A stretch of 64,000 bases of DNA from Chitinophagales bacterium (GCA_019694975.1 JAIBAY010000008.1:62001-126000); one strand, 5' to 3'. Counted from the first letter of the stretch, positions 54,686 through 63,215 are shown. Numbers and translations are program-made. The notes: generated by a model not told the origin, from the sequence alone.

Positions 54686-54865
54686 TTATTTTGTTATGAT
54701 TGACTTTTTATTGGCATTTCTGAGAAATGATTTACTGCCTGCTTTTTTTGTCAATATTCCTGATGACGGGAGCATAAACTCAAATGGTTGCTCTGTAAAG
54801 TATCGGGCATCAATCTCCCCTTTGTGTTGCTTCCGGTTGCGAAAAACGGACTTTGAATACTTCAT
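54686..54865 (-). CDS. Possible small basic protein after pstB
   Basis: A 59-codon frame with ATG at 54865, 19 nt after the pstB stop codon, ending TAA at 54686. The product starts MKYSKSVFRNRKQHKGEID and is strongly basic, with no membrane helix and no cysteine. I do not recognise it. Position in the pst operon and orientation support it; the short length and lack of known relatives weaken it. It may be a real small protein or chance coding. Confidence 0.35.
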   Translation of the reverse strand: MKYSKSVFRNRKQHKGEIDARYFTEQPFEFMLPSSGILTKKAGSKSFLRNANKKSIITK

Positions 54866-54884
54866 AATAAGCAGATTTGTGGAA

Positions 54885-55733
54885 TTAACTTATTGTACCT
54901 TTTACGTATTCGCGTGTCATGTCTTTTTTAGGATCCTCCAGTAATTGCTGTGCAGGTCCGTGTTCAATGATTTCGCCCAGGTACATAAAAACAATGTAAT
55001 CTGCAATGCGCCGGGCTTGTCGCAGTATATGGGTTACCATTACAATTGTGTATTGATCTTTCAATTCAACAAATTTTTCTTCGATACGCTGACTGCTGAT
55101 GGGATCAAGGGCTGAGGTGGGTTCGTCGCCAAGGATTATTTCAGGTTCCACGGCAAGTCCGCGGGCAAGACATAACCGCTGCTGCTGTCCTATGGAAAGT
55201 TTAGTGGCAGGCTGGTGCAGGCGATCTTTAACCTCATTCCACAAGCTGGCTTGCTTAAGATAATATTCTACTTTTTCCGACAGCAGGTTCTTTTTTCTTA
55301 ACCCATGAATACGCATGCCAAAGGCGATGTTATCGAAGATGGACATCGGTAATGGCATCGGCCGTTGTGATAACAGCCCCATTTTCTTACGTATATGAGT
55401 CACTTCTACATTTTTGCCATAAATATTCTCGCCATCAAGAAGTACCTCGCCGTTAATTTTGATACCATCTGATGATTCAATCAACCTGTTGAATGTCTTC
55501 AGCAAGGTTGTTTTACCACAGCCGGAAGGTCCGATAATAGCGGTGATTTTCTTATCAGGAATATCAATGGAAACATCTTTCAGTATCCTGGATGTGCCAT
55601 AGCTGATATTCAGGTTGCGGACGCTAAGATGTGTTTTTGCAGTATCAGCTGACTGTTTGGCCTGCAGTGTATTGATTTCGTACACGGATGTGATGAGTGG
55701 AGCATCGGCAAAAGTAGTAGTGGAATTTTGCAT
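54885..55733 (-). CDS. pstB: Phosphate-type ABC transporter ATP-binding protein
   Basis: The 282-residue ATPase that drives the PstA/PstC permease. Walker A is GPSGCGKTTLL, the ABC signature is LSIGQQQRLCLARGLA and Walker B is EIILGDEPTSALDP, with the switch histidine in VTHILRQARR. The ABC domain begins near residue 40; the first 38 residues (MQNSTTTFADAPLI...) are an extension not found in standard PstB. It lies 11 nt after pstA. phoU, the usual next gene, is absent; a small basic frame and a broken Rrf2 gene follow instead. Confidence 0.94.
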   Translation of the reverse strand: MQNSTTTFADAPLITSVYEINTLQAKQSADTAKTHLSVRNLNISYGTSRILKDVSIDIPDKKITAIIGPSGCGKTTLLKTFNRLIESSDGIKINGEVLLDGENIYGKNVEVTHIRKKMGLLSQRPMPLPMSIFDNIAFGMRIHGLRKKNLLSEKVEYYLKQASLWNEVKDRLHQPATKLSIGQQQRLCLARGLAVEPEIILGDEPTSALDPISSQRIEEKFVELKDQYTIVMVTHILRQARRIADYIVFMYLGEIIEHGPAQQLLEDPKKDMTREYVKGTIS

Positions 55734-55744
55734 GGGAGTGAATT

Positions 55745-56596
55745 TTATTTAATCACATGTTTATTAAACCGTTTTGAAAGCATCCGGCTGCTGATGCTGA
55801 TGATGAGAATCATGATTGTAAGGATGAGTGCGGATGCATAGGCCCTGTCAACAACTTCTGCAATAGGTGAACCCAACTGGAAAAAGATGGCGAGTGGTAA
55901 TGTGGCAGCAGGTTGCAGGATCGAAGTCGGAACATTATCCGTGAAACCAGTAGTAAATATCACGGAAGCCGCATCACCGATAGCACGCCCGAAACCAAGC
56001 AGCATGGCTGTCAGTATGCCGGGTGCGGCCTGTCGCAGAATTACCCTGATGGCTGTTTCCCATTTTGTTGCACCAAGCGAGAGGGCCGCATCGCCCAATT
56101 CTTTAGGAATGGTTCTGATTACTTCATCCATAGTACGTGCCATGATGGGCAATACGAGCAATCCAACGGTAATAATTCCGGCCAGCAGCGACACTTTGAG
56201 TCCAAAGTAAATCATGATTATAAATCCAAAAGCCCCGTAAACAATGGAAGGAATGCCGTACAAAATATCGAGCGATGTTCTGATATACTGTGCGAACCGC
56301 GAATCGGCAGGTGCGTAAACGTTCATATATACCACCACCGGTATGCTCAGCAGCATGGCGAAGATACTGGCACCAAATCCCAGGTAAATTGAACCGGCAA
56401 TGGCATTCAGGACGCCGCCTTCCTTGCCAAGGTAAAAGCCGCCGCTGGGTGATTTGGAAATCATGTCCCAACTCATAGCCGGCAGCCCTTTTACCAGTAT
56501 AGTCAGCACAATAACGAACAGGCTGCTGATGATGATGATCGTAGCTAACCTGATCAGAATATTAAAAACCCGCTCCTCAAAATTTCTCCAAAACAT
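55745..56596 (-). CDS. pstA: Phosphate-type ABC transporter permease PstA
   Basis: A 283-residue inner-membrane permease with six helices. The EAA loop that docks to PstB reads GDAALSLGATKWETAIRVIL. The DILYGIPSIVYGAFGF and LGFGRAIGDAASVIFTTG segments are typical of PstA. It pairs with PstC to form the channel. It is spaced 45 nt from pstC and 11 nt from pstB, in the usual order. Confidence 0.94.
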   Translation of the reverse strand: MFWRNFEERVFNILIRLATIIIISSLFVIVLTILVKGLPAMSWDMISKSPSGGFYLGKEGGVLNAIAGSIYLGFGASIFAMLLSIPVVVYMNVYAPADSRFAQYIRTSLDILYGIPSIVYGAFGFIIMIYFGLKVSLLAGIITVGLLVLPIMARTMDEVIRTIPKELGDAALSLGATKWETAIRVILRQAAPGILTAMLLGFGRAIGDAASVIFTTGFTDNVPTSILQPAATLPLAIFFQLGSPIAEVVDRAYASALILTIMILIISISSRMLSKRFNKHVIK

Positions 56597-56641
56597 AGAT
56601 GTTATTTTTAGTGGTTCTTATTTGGTTGAATGAAAATTGAT

Positions 56642-57541
56642 TTAGGCCGTTCTGCGTTCAACCCTCATCATGATAACGCGTGCGGCAACATTAAACAGGA
56701 GAATTACGGTGAGCAGCAGGAGTGAAGCGAACATCAATGCAGCGTCATACATCGGGATGGACATCATTTCGCCGTAATTATTTGCAATCAGTGCAGGCAA
56801 GGGGTAACCTGAATCAAACACTGAATGCGGAATAAGGGCGGTGTTGCCGACCACCATCAATACGGCCAGTGTTTCGCCAAATGCCCGGGAAAATCCGAGG
56901 ACGATGGCAGCAATGATTCCCGGAGCTGCTTTTCTGAGCACGACCTTTTTAATGGTTTCCCATTTATTTGCTCCCAGCGAAAGAGATGCTTCTCTGAGTG
57001 CAACAGGTACTGTTCTAAGTACTTCCAGCATAATGTGTATGACAATCGGAAATACCATGATTGCCAGCACAAGTCCTCCTGCAAGTATGGAATAACCGGT
57101 GGTGTCTTCCTGACCAAATGCGGGAGCAAGCGTGTTGGAGATAAACGGCACGATCATGATAATGCCCCAGATTCCGAAAATAACGGAGGGCAGTCCGGCG
57201 AGGATATCTACCAGTGATGTTACAAAATTCTTAACACGCTTATTAGCATATTCCGACAGGTAAATAGAGCAGAGTATGCATAACGGGGCGGCAATCAGTA
57301 TGGAAATAAGTGTAATGTATACCGTACTTAATATATAAGGCAAAAAGCCAAATTGATTTTTGCCGGGTTTCCAAACGGACTTGGTCAGTAAATCTGAAAG
57401 CGAATGAGATGACAAAATGGGGCGGGACTTTGCATAAAGCCCCCCCACAATCAGGAACAACAGGAAGCCGGCAATTACGCTAAGGCATAAAACGACCTTG
57501 CCAGCCACTTTGTCCTTGAGTATCCTTAAAGTAAGACTCAT
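56642..57541 (-). CDS. pstC: Phosphate-type ABC transporter permease PstC
   Basis: A 299-residue permease with six helices. The EAA loop is REASLSLGANKWETIKKVVL, preceded by DILAGLPSVIFGIWGI and followed by LGFSRAFGETLAVLMVVGN. A conserved periplasmic loop (LPYILSTVYITLIS region) separates the first helices. It lies 10 nt after pstS, forming a tight pstSCAB operon. Confidence 0.94.
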   Translation of the reverse strand: MSLTLRILKDKVAGKVVLCLSVIAGFLLFLIVGGLYAKSRPILSSHSLSDLLTKSVWKPGKNQFGFLPYILSTVYITLISILIAAPLCILCSIYLSEYANKRVKNFVTSLVDILAGLPSVIFGIWGIIMIVPFISNTLAPAFGQEDTTGYSILAGGLVLAIMVFPIVIHIMLEVLRTVPVALREASLSLGANKWETIKKVVLRKAAPGIIAAIVLGFSRAFGETLAVLMVVGNTALIPHSVFDSGYPLPALIANNYGEMMSIPMYDAALMFASLLLLTVILLFNVAARVIMMRVERRTA

Positions 57542-57551
57542 TATTCGATGA

Positions 57552-58550
57552 TTAGTTTGAAGCTGTTAATGCTGATAATTCTTTCTTGAGTAAGTCAGCC
57601 GGCAATTTGACAAAGCCTGCTTCATCCAGATATTTTTGACCATCGGATAAGGCCCATTGGAGAAATGCAACCATTAGTGGATTTCCCGGTTTGCCTTTGG
57701 TAACCAGGTAAAGGGCGCGTGCAGGTGGTGAAGGGTAGGCCCCACTCAGAATAGCATCATCTATTATATCAAGCGAGCCGTACACATTTTCCGCCGCATC
57801 AAATACGCGGTTATTGTTGAGGTCGATAGGGCAGGGGAAAAGGCCGGGTTGCGGTTTTCTGCTCTTATTGTCGTAAACAAAATTGATATTGTTGAAGCCC
57901 ATGGCCAGCGGATCTTTGGCAACCGCTTGTGCGAGCCCGGGGTCGCCGAAAACGCCTGTGCCACCCAAATCCTCCTGTTTATACGAACTGCCTAAAAACT
58001 TCGCCCATGATTCAGCGGCACCGGCTGCATCAGAGCGCGTAAATATTTTTATCGGTTTCATACTTTTATTGCCTAGTACTTCGCCCCATGTTGTTATTTC
58101 TCCCGAAATAAAAATCTTATAAAACTGATCACGTGTGATACCTTTTTGTTTAATCAGTTCGATATAAGGATTGTTGGGATTGATGACAGGAATAACAGCG
58201 ATTTTACAGACGGCAATACCATAAGCACCTTTTTTGACTTCATCGGGCGAAATATCCCTTGACACCATTCCAAAGTTGACAGTACCCGACAGTACATCAG
58301 TCATTCCTTTACCAGCACCACCACCCTGAATATCAAAGGTGACGCCCGGATTAAGTTTCCTGAATTCTTCACCCCATTTAACTGCCATCGGATAGAGCGC
58401 ATAAGCTCCGGACATTGTAATTTTTCCGGATAACGCCTTAGGCGGATGATTCGCTGCTCCTGCCGGCACTATCCGTGGAGTAGTGAAATTCAGCAATGTA
58501 AAAAGCGGGAGCAGGAGTAGCGGAAGGAGTAATTTTTTTTGCATTATCAT
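57552..58550 (-). CDS. pstS: Phosphate-type (PBP-like 2) substrate-binding protein
   Basis: A 332-residue periplasmic protein with a signal peptide (start at 58550 or the ATG 6 nt later). After about 40 residues the binding domain begins KITMSGAYALYPMAVKWGEEF. The anion loops are GGGAGKGMTDVLSGTVNFGMVSRDIS and FTRSDAAGAAESWAKFLG, whose Ser/Thr, Arg and Asp pattern fits oxyanion binding. The first loop reads GGGAG where classic PstS has GSGAG, so the ligand could be phosphate or a related oxyanion. It leads pstSCAB and has a good promoter and operator-like repeat upstream. Confidence 0.9.
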   Translation of the reverse strand: MIMQKKLLLPLLLLPLFTLLNFTTPRIVPAGAANHPPKALSGKITMSGAYALYPMAVKWGEEFRKLNPGVTFDIQGGGAGKGMTDVLSGTVNFGMVSRDISPDEVKKGAYGIAVCKIAVIPVINPNNPYIELIKQKGITRDQFYKIFISGEITTWGEVLGNKSMKPIKIFTRSDAAGAAESWAKFLGSSYKQEDLGGTGVFGDPGLAQAVAKDPLAMGFNNINFVYDNKSRKPQPGLFPCPIDLNNNRVFDAAENVYGSLDIIDDAILSGAYPSPPARALYLVTKGKPGNPLMVAFLQWALSDGQKYLDEAGFVKLPADLLKKELSALTASN

Positions 58551-58619
58551 GATTTTTGGTTGTGATTAAATAATGAGCGAAATGGCAAACGGTGTCAAAT
58601 GTAAAAATGTTTTTTTAAA

Positions 58620-58638
58620 AACTACTAAATCTATAGAT
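58620..58638 (+). promoter_or_regulatory. Putative Rrf2-type operator at the pstS promoter
   Basis: AACTAC-N7-ATAGAT with spacer TAAATCT. Its CTACTAAAT and TAGA match the antiporter site, and TCTATAGATT matches the porin site. It overlaps the candidate -7 box of pstS, a position where binding would block RNA polymerase. Confidence 0.55.
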
Positions 58639-58656
58639 TAAATTAGAAAGGTCAAA
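58626..58656 (-). promoter_or_regulatory. Candidate pstS promoter
   Basis: On the minus strand TTTG (58653-58656), a 19-nt spacer and TAGATTTA (58626-58633) fit the consensus with one mismatch in the -7 box. The leader would be about 70 nt. The operator-like repeat overlaps the -7 box. Confidence 0.55.
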
Positions 58657-58718
58657 TATGTAGTTAAATGTGTAAAAAAGAAGGCGCCGGCTGCAGCGCC
58701 CTCTTTTGTATTATCCGG

Positions 58719-59882
58719 TCAGAAGAATATCTGCGCCTGCACAGAGAGCAAATCATTTTTCTTCTGTGTATCTGCGCCATCTTCATGCCTTATATCGTAT
58801 TGCAACTGGATCTTTGTGAATTGGGCAAAGTAGTAGTTGAGCCCGAAACTAATGACACTGGTTGCATCCTTATCTTTATCCATATTGGGATCATATGAAT
58901 CATACTTGACCAATGCTGCAAATTTCTTCGGAATGAAATATCCTTCCGCAAGGCCATAGTATCCTCCTTTGTTGGTGGTACTGTCAACCCCCTGCAGGTA
59001 TTCAAATACGGCATAGATGTGTTTGCCATCCTCGTATGCAACATCAAATCCAAATCGATTCCTGTCTTTTGGTGTTTTTTTATCGCCTCCGTATGTTGCT
59101 TTTCCATTATAAAAAGAGCCTCCGATTGCAAGGTTCTTTATGGGGCGAACCACCACTCTTCCTGCGATATCTTTATGTGCATCAGCATCAGAGACATTTA
59201 TGCCGCTTCCGTTGAATAGCCCGAGGGAATAATCCACCCAATTGGAATTTGTTGCAGCATTCGGAATACCGCCACTAAAGAGCAAACCAATGTCACGGCC
59301 ATTATTATTAACGGCGGTAGTGGAATTGGCTGTTGCCAGCACATCTCTCGAACGGGCGGTGAGCGCTTCAACAGCCTGAGAACGGCTGATACTATGAATA
59401 TCATAATCTGTGCGAAGACTTTCATAGGAGATAGGCGCTTTTTGCTGCCCGACCGTAAGTTTGGCAAATTTATTATATGTGTATGCCGCAGTCGCATCCA
59501 TCAACCGGACAGTAGGCGGTGCAAAATCTGCCTGGAAATTGTATGATAAGTTTTTCAGCACAGTTCCCCGTAAGAAGAGCCGTGCATTTCTGATATCAAA
59601 GCCATTGGCAGGTTTGCCAAGCGCCGGATCAGTGAAATTGTATTGGTAGCGGACCTGGCTATACCCGTTAAGTGTCATTTTTGCCGTGATGGAAGAGATT
59701 GGGAATGTGAGCATTTGCGGAGGTGGTGCCTGTTCCTTTTTTGGCGAATCAGCCTGCATAGTCTCGATCGCCGGAAGATTAGTGTTGCTAAAATTGCCGG
59801 ATACGGCTGCAAACGATCTGCTTTCATTGATGAAAATTACCAGGAAAAACAGTGATGCAGTGAGGGTAAATTTCTGTTGCAT
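58719..59882 (-). CDS. Phosphate-selective porin O/P family outer-membrane protein
   Basis: A 387-residue porin with a signal peptide (to SFAA near residue 26), a linker, then a 16-strand-type barrel from MTLNGYSQVRYQYNF to the terminal aromatic (QAQIFF). Strands such as GFDIRNARLFLRGTV, LTVGQQKAPISYE and ISFGLNYYFAQFTKIQLQYDI match the OprO/OprP group, which lets phosphate or other anions cross the outer membrane. It sits between an Rrf2 regulator gene and pstSCAB, so it likely feeds the same transporter. It has its own -7 box and operator-like repeat. Confidence 0.88.
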   Translation of the reverse strand: MQQKFTLTASLFFLVIFINESRSFAAVSGNFSNTNLPAIETMQADSPKKEQAPPPQMLTFPISSITAKMTLNGYSQVRYQYNFTDPALGKPANGFDIRNARLFLRGTVLKNLSYNFQADFAPPTVRLMDATAAYTYNKFAKLTVGQQKAPISYESLRTDYDIHSISRSQAVEALTARSRDVLATANSTTAVNNNGRDIGLLFSGGIPNAATNSNWVDYSLGLFNGSGINVSDADAHKDIAGRVVVRPIKNLAIGGSFYNGKATYGGDKKTPKDRNRFGFDVAYEDGKHIYAVFEYLQGVDSTTNKGGYYGLAEGYFIPKKFAALVKYDSYDPNMDKDKDATSVISFGLNYYFAQFTKIQLQYDIRHEDGADTQKKNDLLSVQAQIFF

Positions 59883-59909
59883 AAAAATCGGTTTTGGTTA
59901 GTAAGTACG

Positions 59910-59917
59910 CAAAAATA
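59910..59917 (-). promoter_or_regulatory. -7 promoter box of the porin gene
   Basis: On the minus strand this reads TATTTTTG, an exact TAnnTTTG, 27 nt before the start codon. The operator-like repeat begins 6 nt further upstream, between the -7 and -33 regions. No TTTG stands at -33, which suits an activated or repressed promoter. Confidence 0.5.
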
Positions 59918-59923
59918 TATAAA

Positions 59924-59942
59924 ATCTATAGAAAAGGTAGAA
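59924..59942 (-). promoter_or_regulatory. Putative Rrf2-type operator upstream of the porin
   Basis: ATCTAT-N7-GTAGAA on the plus strand (spacer AGAAAAG). Read on the minus strand it is TTCTAC-N7-ATAGAT. Its TCTATAGATT is identical to the pstS site read on the plus strand and its TTCTAC arm to the antiporter site. Confidence 0.55.
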
Positions 59943-60023
59943 TAGTAAAAAATATTTTTTTGACGGGTTCAATGAACTATTTCCAGGCAGGTTTTTACCT
60001 GGATAAATTCTACTGGAAGCACA

Positions 60024-60057
60024 GCTCCTGATACTCGCAAGTATTGATGTCAGGAGC
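60024..60057. other. Hairpin with nested stem near the Rrf2-porin gap
   Basis: GCTCCTGA and TCAGGAGC form a perfect 8-bp outer stem; TACT-CGCA-AGTA forms a second stem inside the loop. On the plus strand AGCATTTTTT follows, which resembles a terminator although no plus-strand gene precedes it. On the minus strand it lies in the leader region after the Rrf2 gene. Confidence 0.45.
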
Positions 60058-60198
60058 AGCATTTTTTCAAAGAGAGCGGTGCTGAAGTATAGTTCACGAC
60101 AAACTGATGCAGCATGTTGCAACGTGTATTTTTGCAGATACAGGCTGGAAAAATGCCTTGATATACAAGGTGTGCACTATGATATATGTGCCATCCGC

Positions 60199-60630
60199 TT
60201 ATTTGTGAAGTGTTAGCTTGGAATGCATGGCATCTGCCAGCGAAGTACGGTCAAGGATATGAGCAGTGGCATCTCGCACATGCTTCATCACTTTCCTGAT
60301 TTCACAGGTGCGTTCATCTTTGCATTCCACACATCTTACATAAGCTGACTTACTGACGCATTGTACGGCAGCAAGCGGCCCGTCGAGAATGCGGATAATC
60401 TGGCCGAGGTAAATCTTATCGGGTGATTTCGCCAGTGAATAACCACCGCCTTTTCCCATTCTGCTGTATAAAATGCCCTGCTTTTTCAGTTCAAGCAAGA
60501 TGTGCTCGAGGAATTTTTTAGGGATATATTCTGCTGCGGCTAAATCGGCGATTAATACCGGTCCATCCTCATAATGGCGGGCGAGATAAAAGGCTGCTTT
60601 CAAACCGTATTTTGCCTTATGTGATAACAT
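60199..60630 (-). CDS. Rrf2-family transcriptional regulator (intact)
   Basis: A 143-residue winged-helix regulator. ATG 60630 is chosen because the family begins ML(S/T)xKAKYGLKA; an upstream ATG at 60654 would add eight unlike residues. The recognition helix region has EYIPKKFLEHIL and the wing SRMGKGGGYSLAKSPDKI. Four cysteines (91, 100, 103, 109) in CVSKSAYVRC-VECKDERTCEIR can bind an Fe-S cluster as in IscR, NsrR and RsrR. It is followed by the porin and pstSCAB and has a broken paralogue at the far end of that cluster. It probably controls these genes in response to Fe-S, redox or sulfur state (inference). Confidence 0.9.
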   Translation of the reverse strand: MLSHKAKYGLKAAFYLARHYEDGPVLIADLAAAEYIPKKFLEHILLELKKQGILYSRMGKGGGYSLAKSPDKIYLGQIIRILDGPLAAVQCVSKSAYVRCVECKDERTCEIRKVMKHVRDATAHILDRTSLADAMHSKLTLHK

Positions 60631-60835
60631 GCTACAAGATAATTTTATTTTCAAAGAAGCAAAGAAGAGAAAGAGCGAAAGCTGAAAAACTGATTCTTAG
60701 AGCAACTTCTTGTTCGGCCGGCAAGAGCGGTATTCCTTTCATAGCAGATTGATTCATATTAATATCAGCAAGGCACATTTCCATTCGCGCAGGATTTTTA
60801 GCTGTAGCGACTAGGATTAACTATTTATCATCTTT

Positions 60836-62224
60836 CTATAAATGTATCACTTCACCATAGGCAGCCGCTGCGGCTTCCATTATTGCCTCGCTCATTGTCG
60901 GATGCGGATGGACGCTTTTAATAATTTCATGCCCCGTAGTTTCCAGTTTTCTGGCAACGACCACTTCAGCAATCATTTCCGTTACATTTGCACCTATCAT
61001 ATGAGCGCCCAGAAACTCTCCATATTTTGCGTCGAATATAACCTTTACGAAGCCTTCCTTGGCACCGGCCGCACTTGCTTTTCCTGAGGCGGAAAATGGA
61101 AACTTGCCCACCTTTAACTGGTATCCGGCCTCCTTTGCTGCTTTTTCTGTTAAGCCAACGGAAGCGATTTCCGGTGAACAGTAAGTGCAACCCGGAAGGT
61201 TATTATAGTCGAGCGGTTCAGGATTCTTTCCTGCAATTTTTTCAACACAGATGATTCCTTCTGCACTGGCCACATGTGCCAGGGCTGGGCCCTTTACTAT
61301 GTCGCCTATTGCATAATATCCGGGAATGTTGGTGCGATAAAAATCATCAACACTAACCCTGCCTTTTTCGGTTTTGATGCCAGTTGCTTCTAATCCAATA
61401 TTTTCAATATTCGTAGACACACCTGCAGCGGACAGCACAATATCGCAATCGATGTTTTGCACGCCTTGCGAAGTTTTAACCGACACCCTACAGGCAGTGC
61501 CGGAAGTGTCAACTTTTTCCACTGCAGCATTTGTCAATACCGTGATACCTTGCTTCTTATAACTTTTCTCCAGCTCTTTAGCTATTTCTTCATCTTCAAC
61601 AGGCACAATGGAAGGCATGAATTCAATAAGCGTAACCCTGGTGCCCATTGCATTATAGAAATAAGCAAATTCACATCCGATGGCACCGGCACCCACAATC
61701 ACCATGCTTTTGGGAAGCTGCGGCAATACCATCGCTTCGCGATAGCCGATTATCCTCTGGCCATCCTGTTTCATTGCGGGTAGTTCTTTCGATCTGCTGC
61801 CGGTTGCCACGATAATATGGCGTGCAGCAATTTCGCTTGTTTTACCGCTGCCATCAAGTATTGCCACCTTGTTTCCGGGTTTCAGTGTCGCAGTTCCCAT
61901 TACTACTTCAATCTTGTTTTTTTTCATGAGAAACTGCACCCCGCGGCTCATTCCATTCGCCACATCGCGGCTTCGTTTTACAATTGCATTGAAATCAGGC
62001 GCGGCATCTCCAATGGTAATACCGTAATCTTTTGCGTGCTTTATATATTCAAAAACATTGGCGCTTTTTAAGAGTGCTTTGGTGGGAATACAGCCCCAGT
62101 TGAGACAAATTCCGCCAAGAGATTCTTTTTCAATAATTGCCGTTTTCAGCCCCAGTTGAGCAGCCCTGATAGCTGCAACATATCCACCGGGGCCACTCCC
62201 TACTACAATTAAATCGTAATTCAT
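60836..62224 (-). CDS. lpdA: Dihydrolipoyl dehydrogenase
   Basis: A 462-residue flavoprotein (E3) of the 2-oxoacid dehydrogenase complexes and glycine cleavage. The FAD loop is VVGSGPGGYVAA and the redox disulfide is in GGICLNWGCIPTKALL. The NAD loop is VIVGAGAIGCEFAY, and the C-terminal dimer domain supplies the catalytic His-Glu in SVHPHPTMSEAIMEA. Length and motifs are complete. No E1 or E2 genes lie nearby, so it is a stand-alone copy that may serve several complexes. Confidence 0.96.
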   Translation of the reverse strand: MNYDLIVVGSGPGGYVAAIRAAQLGLKTAIIEKESLGGICLNWGCIPTKALLKSANVFEYIKHAKDYGITIGDAAPDFNAIVKRSRDVANGMSRGVQFLMKKNKIEVVMGTATLKPGNKVAILDGSGKTSEIAARHIIVATGSRSKELPAMKQDGQRIIGYREAMVLPQLPKSMVIVGAGAIGCEFAYFYNAMGTRVTLIEFMPSIVPVEDEEIAKELEKSYKKQGITVLTNAAVEKVDTSGTACRVSVKTSQGVQNIDCDIVLSAAGVSTNIENIGLEATGIKTEKGRVSVDDFYRTNIPGYYAIGDIVKGPALAHVASAEGIICVEKIAGKNPEPLDYNNLPGCTYCSPEIASVGLTEKAAKEAGYQLKVGKFPFSASGKASAAGAKEGFVKVIFDAKYGEFLGAHMIGANVTEMIAEVVVARKLETTGHEIIKSVHPHPTMSEAIMEAAAAAYGEVIHL

Positions 62225-62501
62225 GTAAGAAATTGATTAGTGATGATAAATAACCCGGTGCAAGATAAGAAAAGTGCAATGGTTTAAAGTGTTGGGCCTT
62301 GTCACCAGTATGTCATGACCGATCATCACACGCGCGTCATCCACCTGCCATTGCGATTGCCAATATGTTCAGGGGAGCATGGTTATTTGCCTTGCTGCAT
62401 TATGGTGCTGAAAAATGATGCTCTATCCCGGAAGCATAACTAAATAAAGCGAGTCAGCAAAGGCAAATATGCGAGGGTTACGGTACTACCGGGTTTTAGG
62501 A

Positions 62502-63149
62502 TCACCGGAGATCTACCACTTCAATGCCGGGGTATTTTTTGGTATCAAACGCAAAGAATGCATCATTCAGCTCCACATTAGGAGTAAGCTTTTTAATTTC
62601 ATAGGTGTACCTGTTTCCGTTTTTATCAAAGACGGTAGCACTCTGAATAGTTTTCGCAGCCTTGTCTATAGCCAACCGTACTTTGAAATAGGGTTTGTTC
62701 TTATCATTTGGCGTCAGATCGATGATCTGCAGCGTCTTTCCGGCTATTGTCTTTTCTTCGTTAAAAGCATAGAGGAAATTTTTCTCATAAATGGTAAAGA
62801 TCTCTGTTGGTGAGATGTTGTTATCATCCTTTTCGAAAGTGTTGATCTGTACTTCATTTTCGGCTTTCAAGTAGGTCCAGACAGTGATATTATCAGAAAT
62901 TATCTCCTGGTTGCTGAGCATTAATTTATACTTATTCCCTTTCAGGTAAAGTGTTCCCGATTGCTGATTTGTTTTGCTATCAGATCCGCCTTCCAGGGTA
63001 AGCGCAAAATCAGCCTGCACCGATTTATACCCTTTATATTTGGCACTTACGCCATTCAGAATCTGCTGTGCTTTGACGTCAGGCTGTTGTGCAGCTATGG
63101 ATAAGCAATACAATACACAGCAAGTAAAGAGACCGGCTGTCTTCTTCAT
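62502..63149 (-). CDS. LolA-like outer-membrane lipoprotein carrier protein
   Basis: A 215-residue periplasmic protein with a signal peptide (to IAAQ near residue 21). The domain QQILNGVSAKYKGYKSVQADFALTLEGG and the strands LYLKGNKYKLMLSNQEIISD and TVWTYLKAENEVQI match the LolA open-barrel fold that carries lipoproteins across the periplasm. It lies directly downstream of ftsK on the same strand, 67 nt away; the ftsK-lolA order is widely conserved. The annotation as LolA-like is firm; whether it is the main carrier is inferred. Confidence 0.88.
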   Translation of the reverse strand: MKKTAGLFTCCVLYCLSIAAQQPDVKAQQILNGVSAKYKGYKSVQADFALTLEGGSDSKTNQQSGTLYLKGNKYKLMLSNQEIISDNITVWTYLKAENEVQINTFEKDDNNISPTEIFTIYEKNFLYAFNEEKTIAGKTLQIIDLTPNDKNKPYFKVRLAIDKAAKTIQSATVFDKNGNRYTYEIKKLTPNVELNDAFFAFDTKKYPGIEVVDLR

Positions 63150-63215
63150 AAATGAGAAATTAAAGGTGTGTTGGTGAAAATGTGTTTCAGCAAACTGGCT
63201 TGATCGGGTGAAAGT

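Larger units (their letters stand above)
59883..60198. other. 316-nt gap between the Rrf2 gene and the porin
   Basis: No gene was seen. It holds the porin -7 box (59910-59917), the operator-like repeat (59924-59942), a small perfect hairpin CAGGT-TTTT-ACCTG (59988-60001), and the larger hairpin at 60024-60057. These are listed where supported. Confidence 0.6.
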
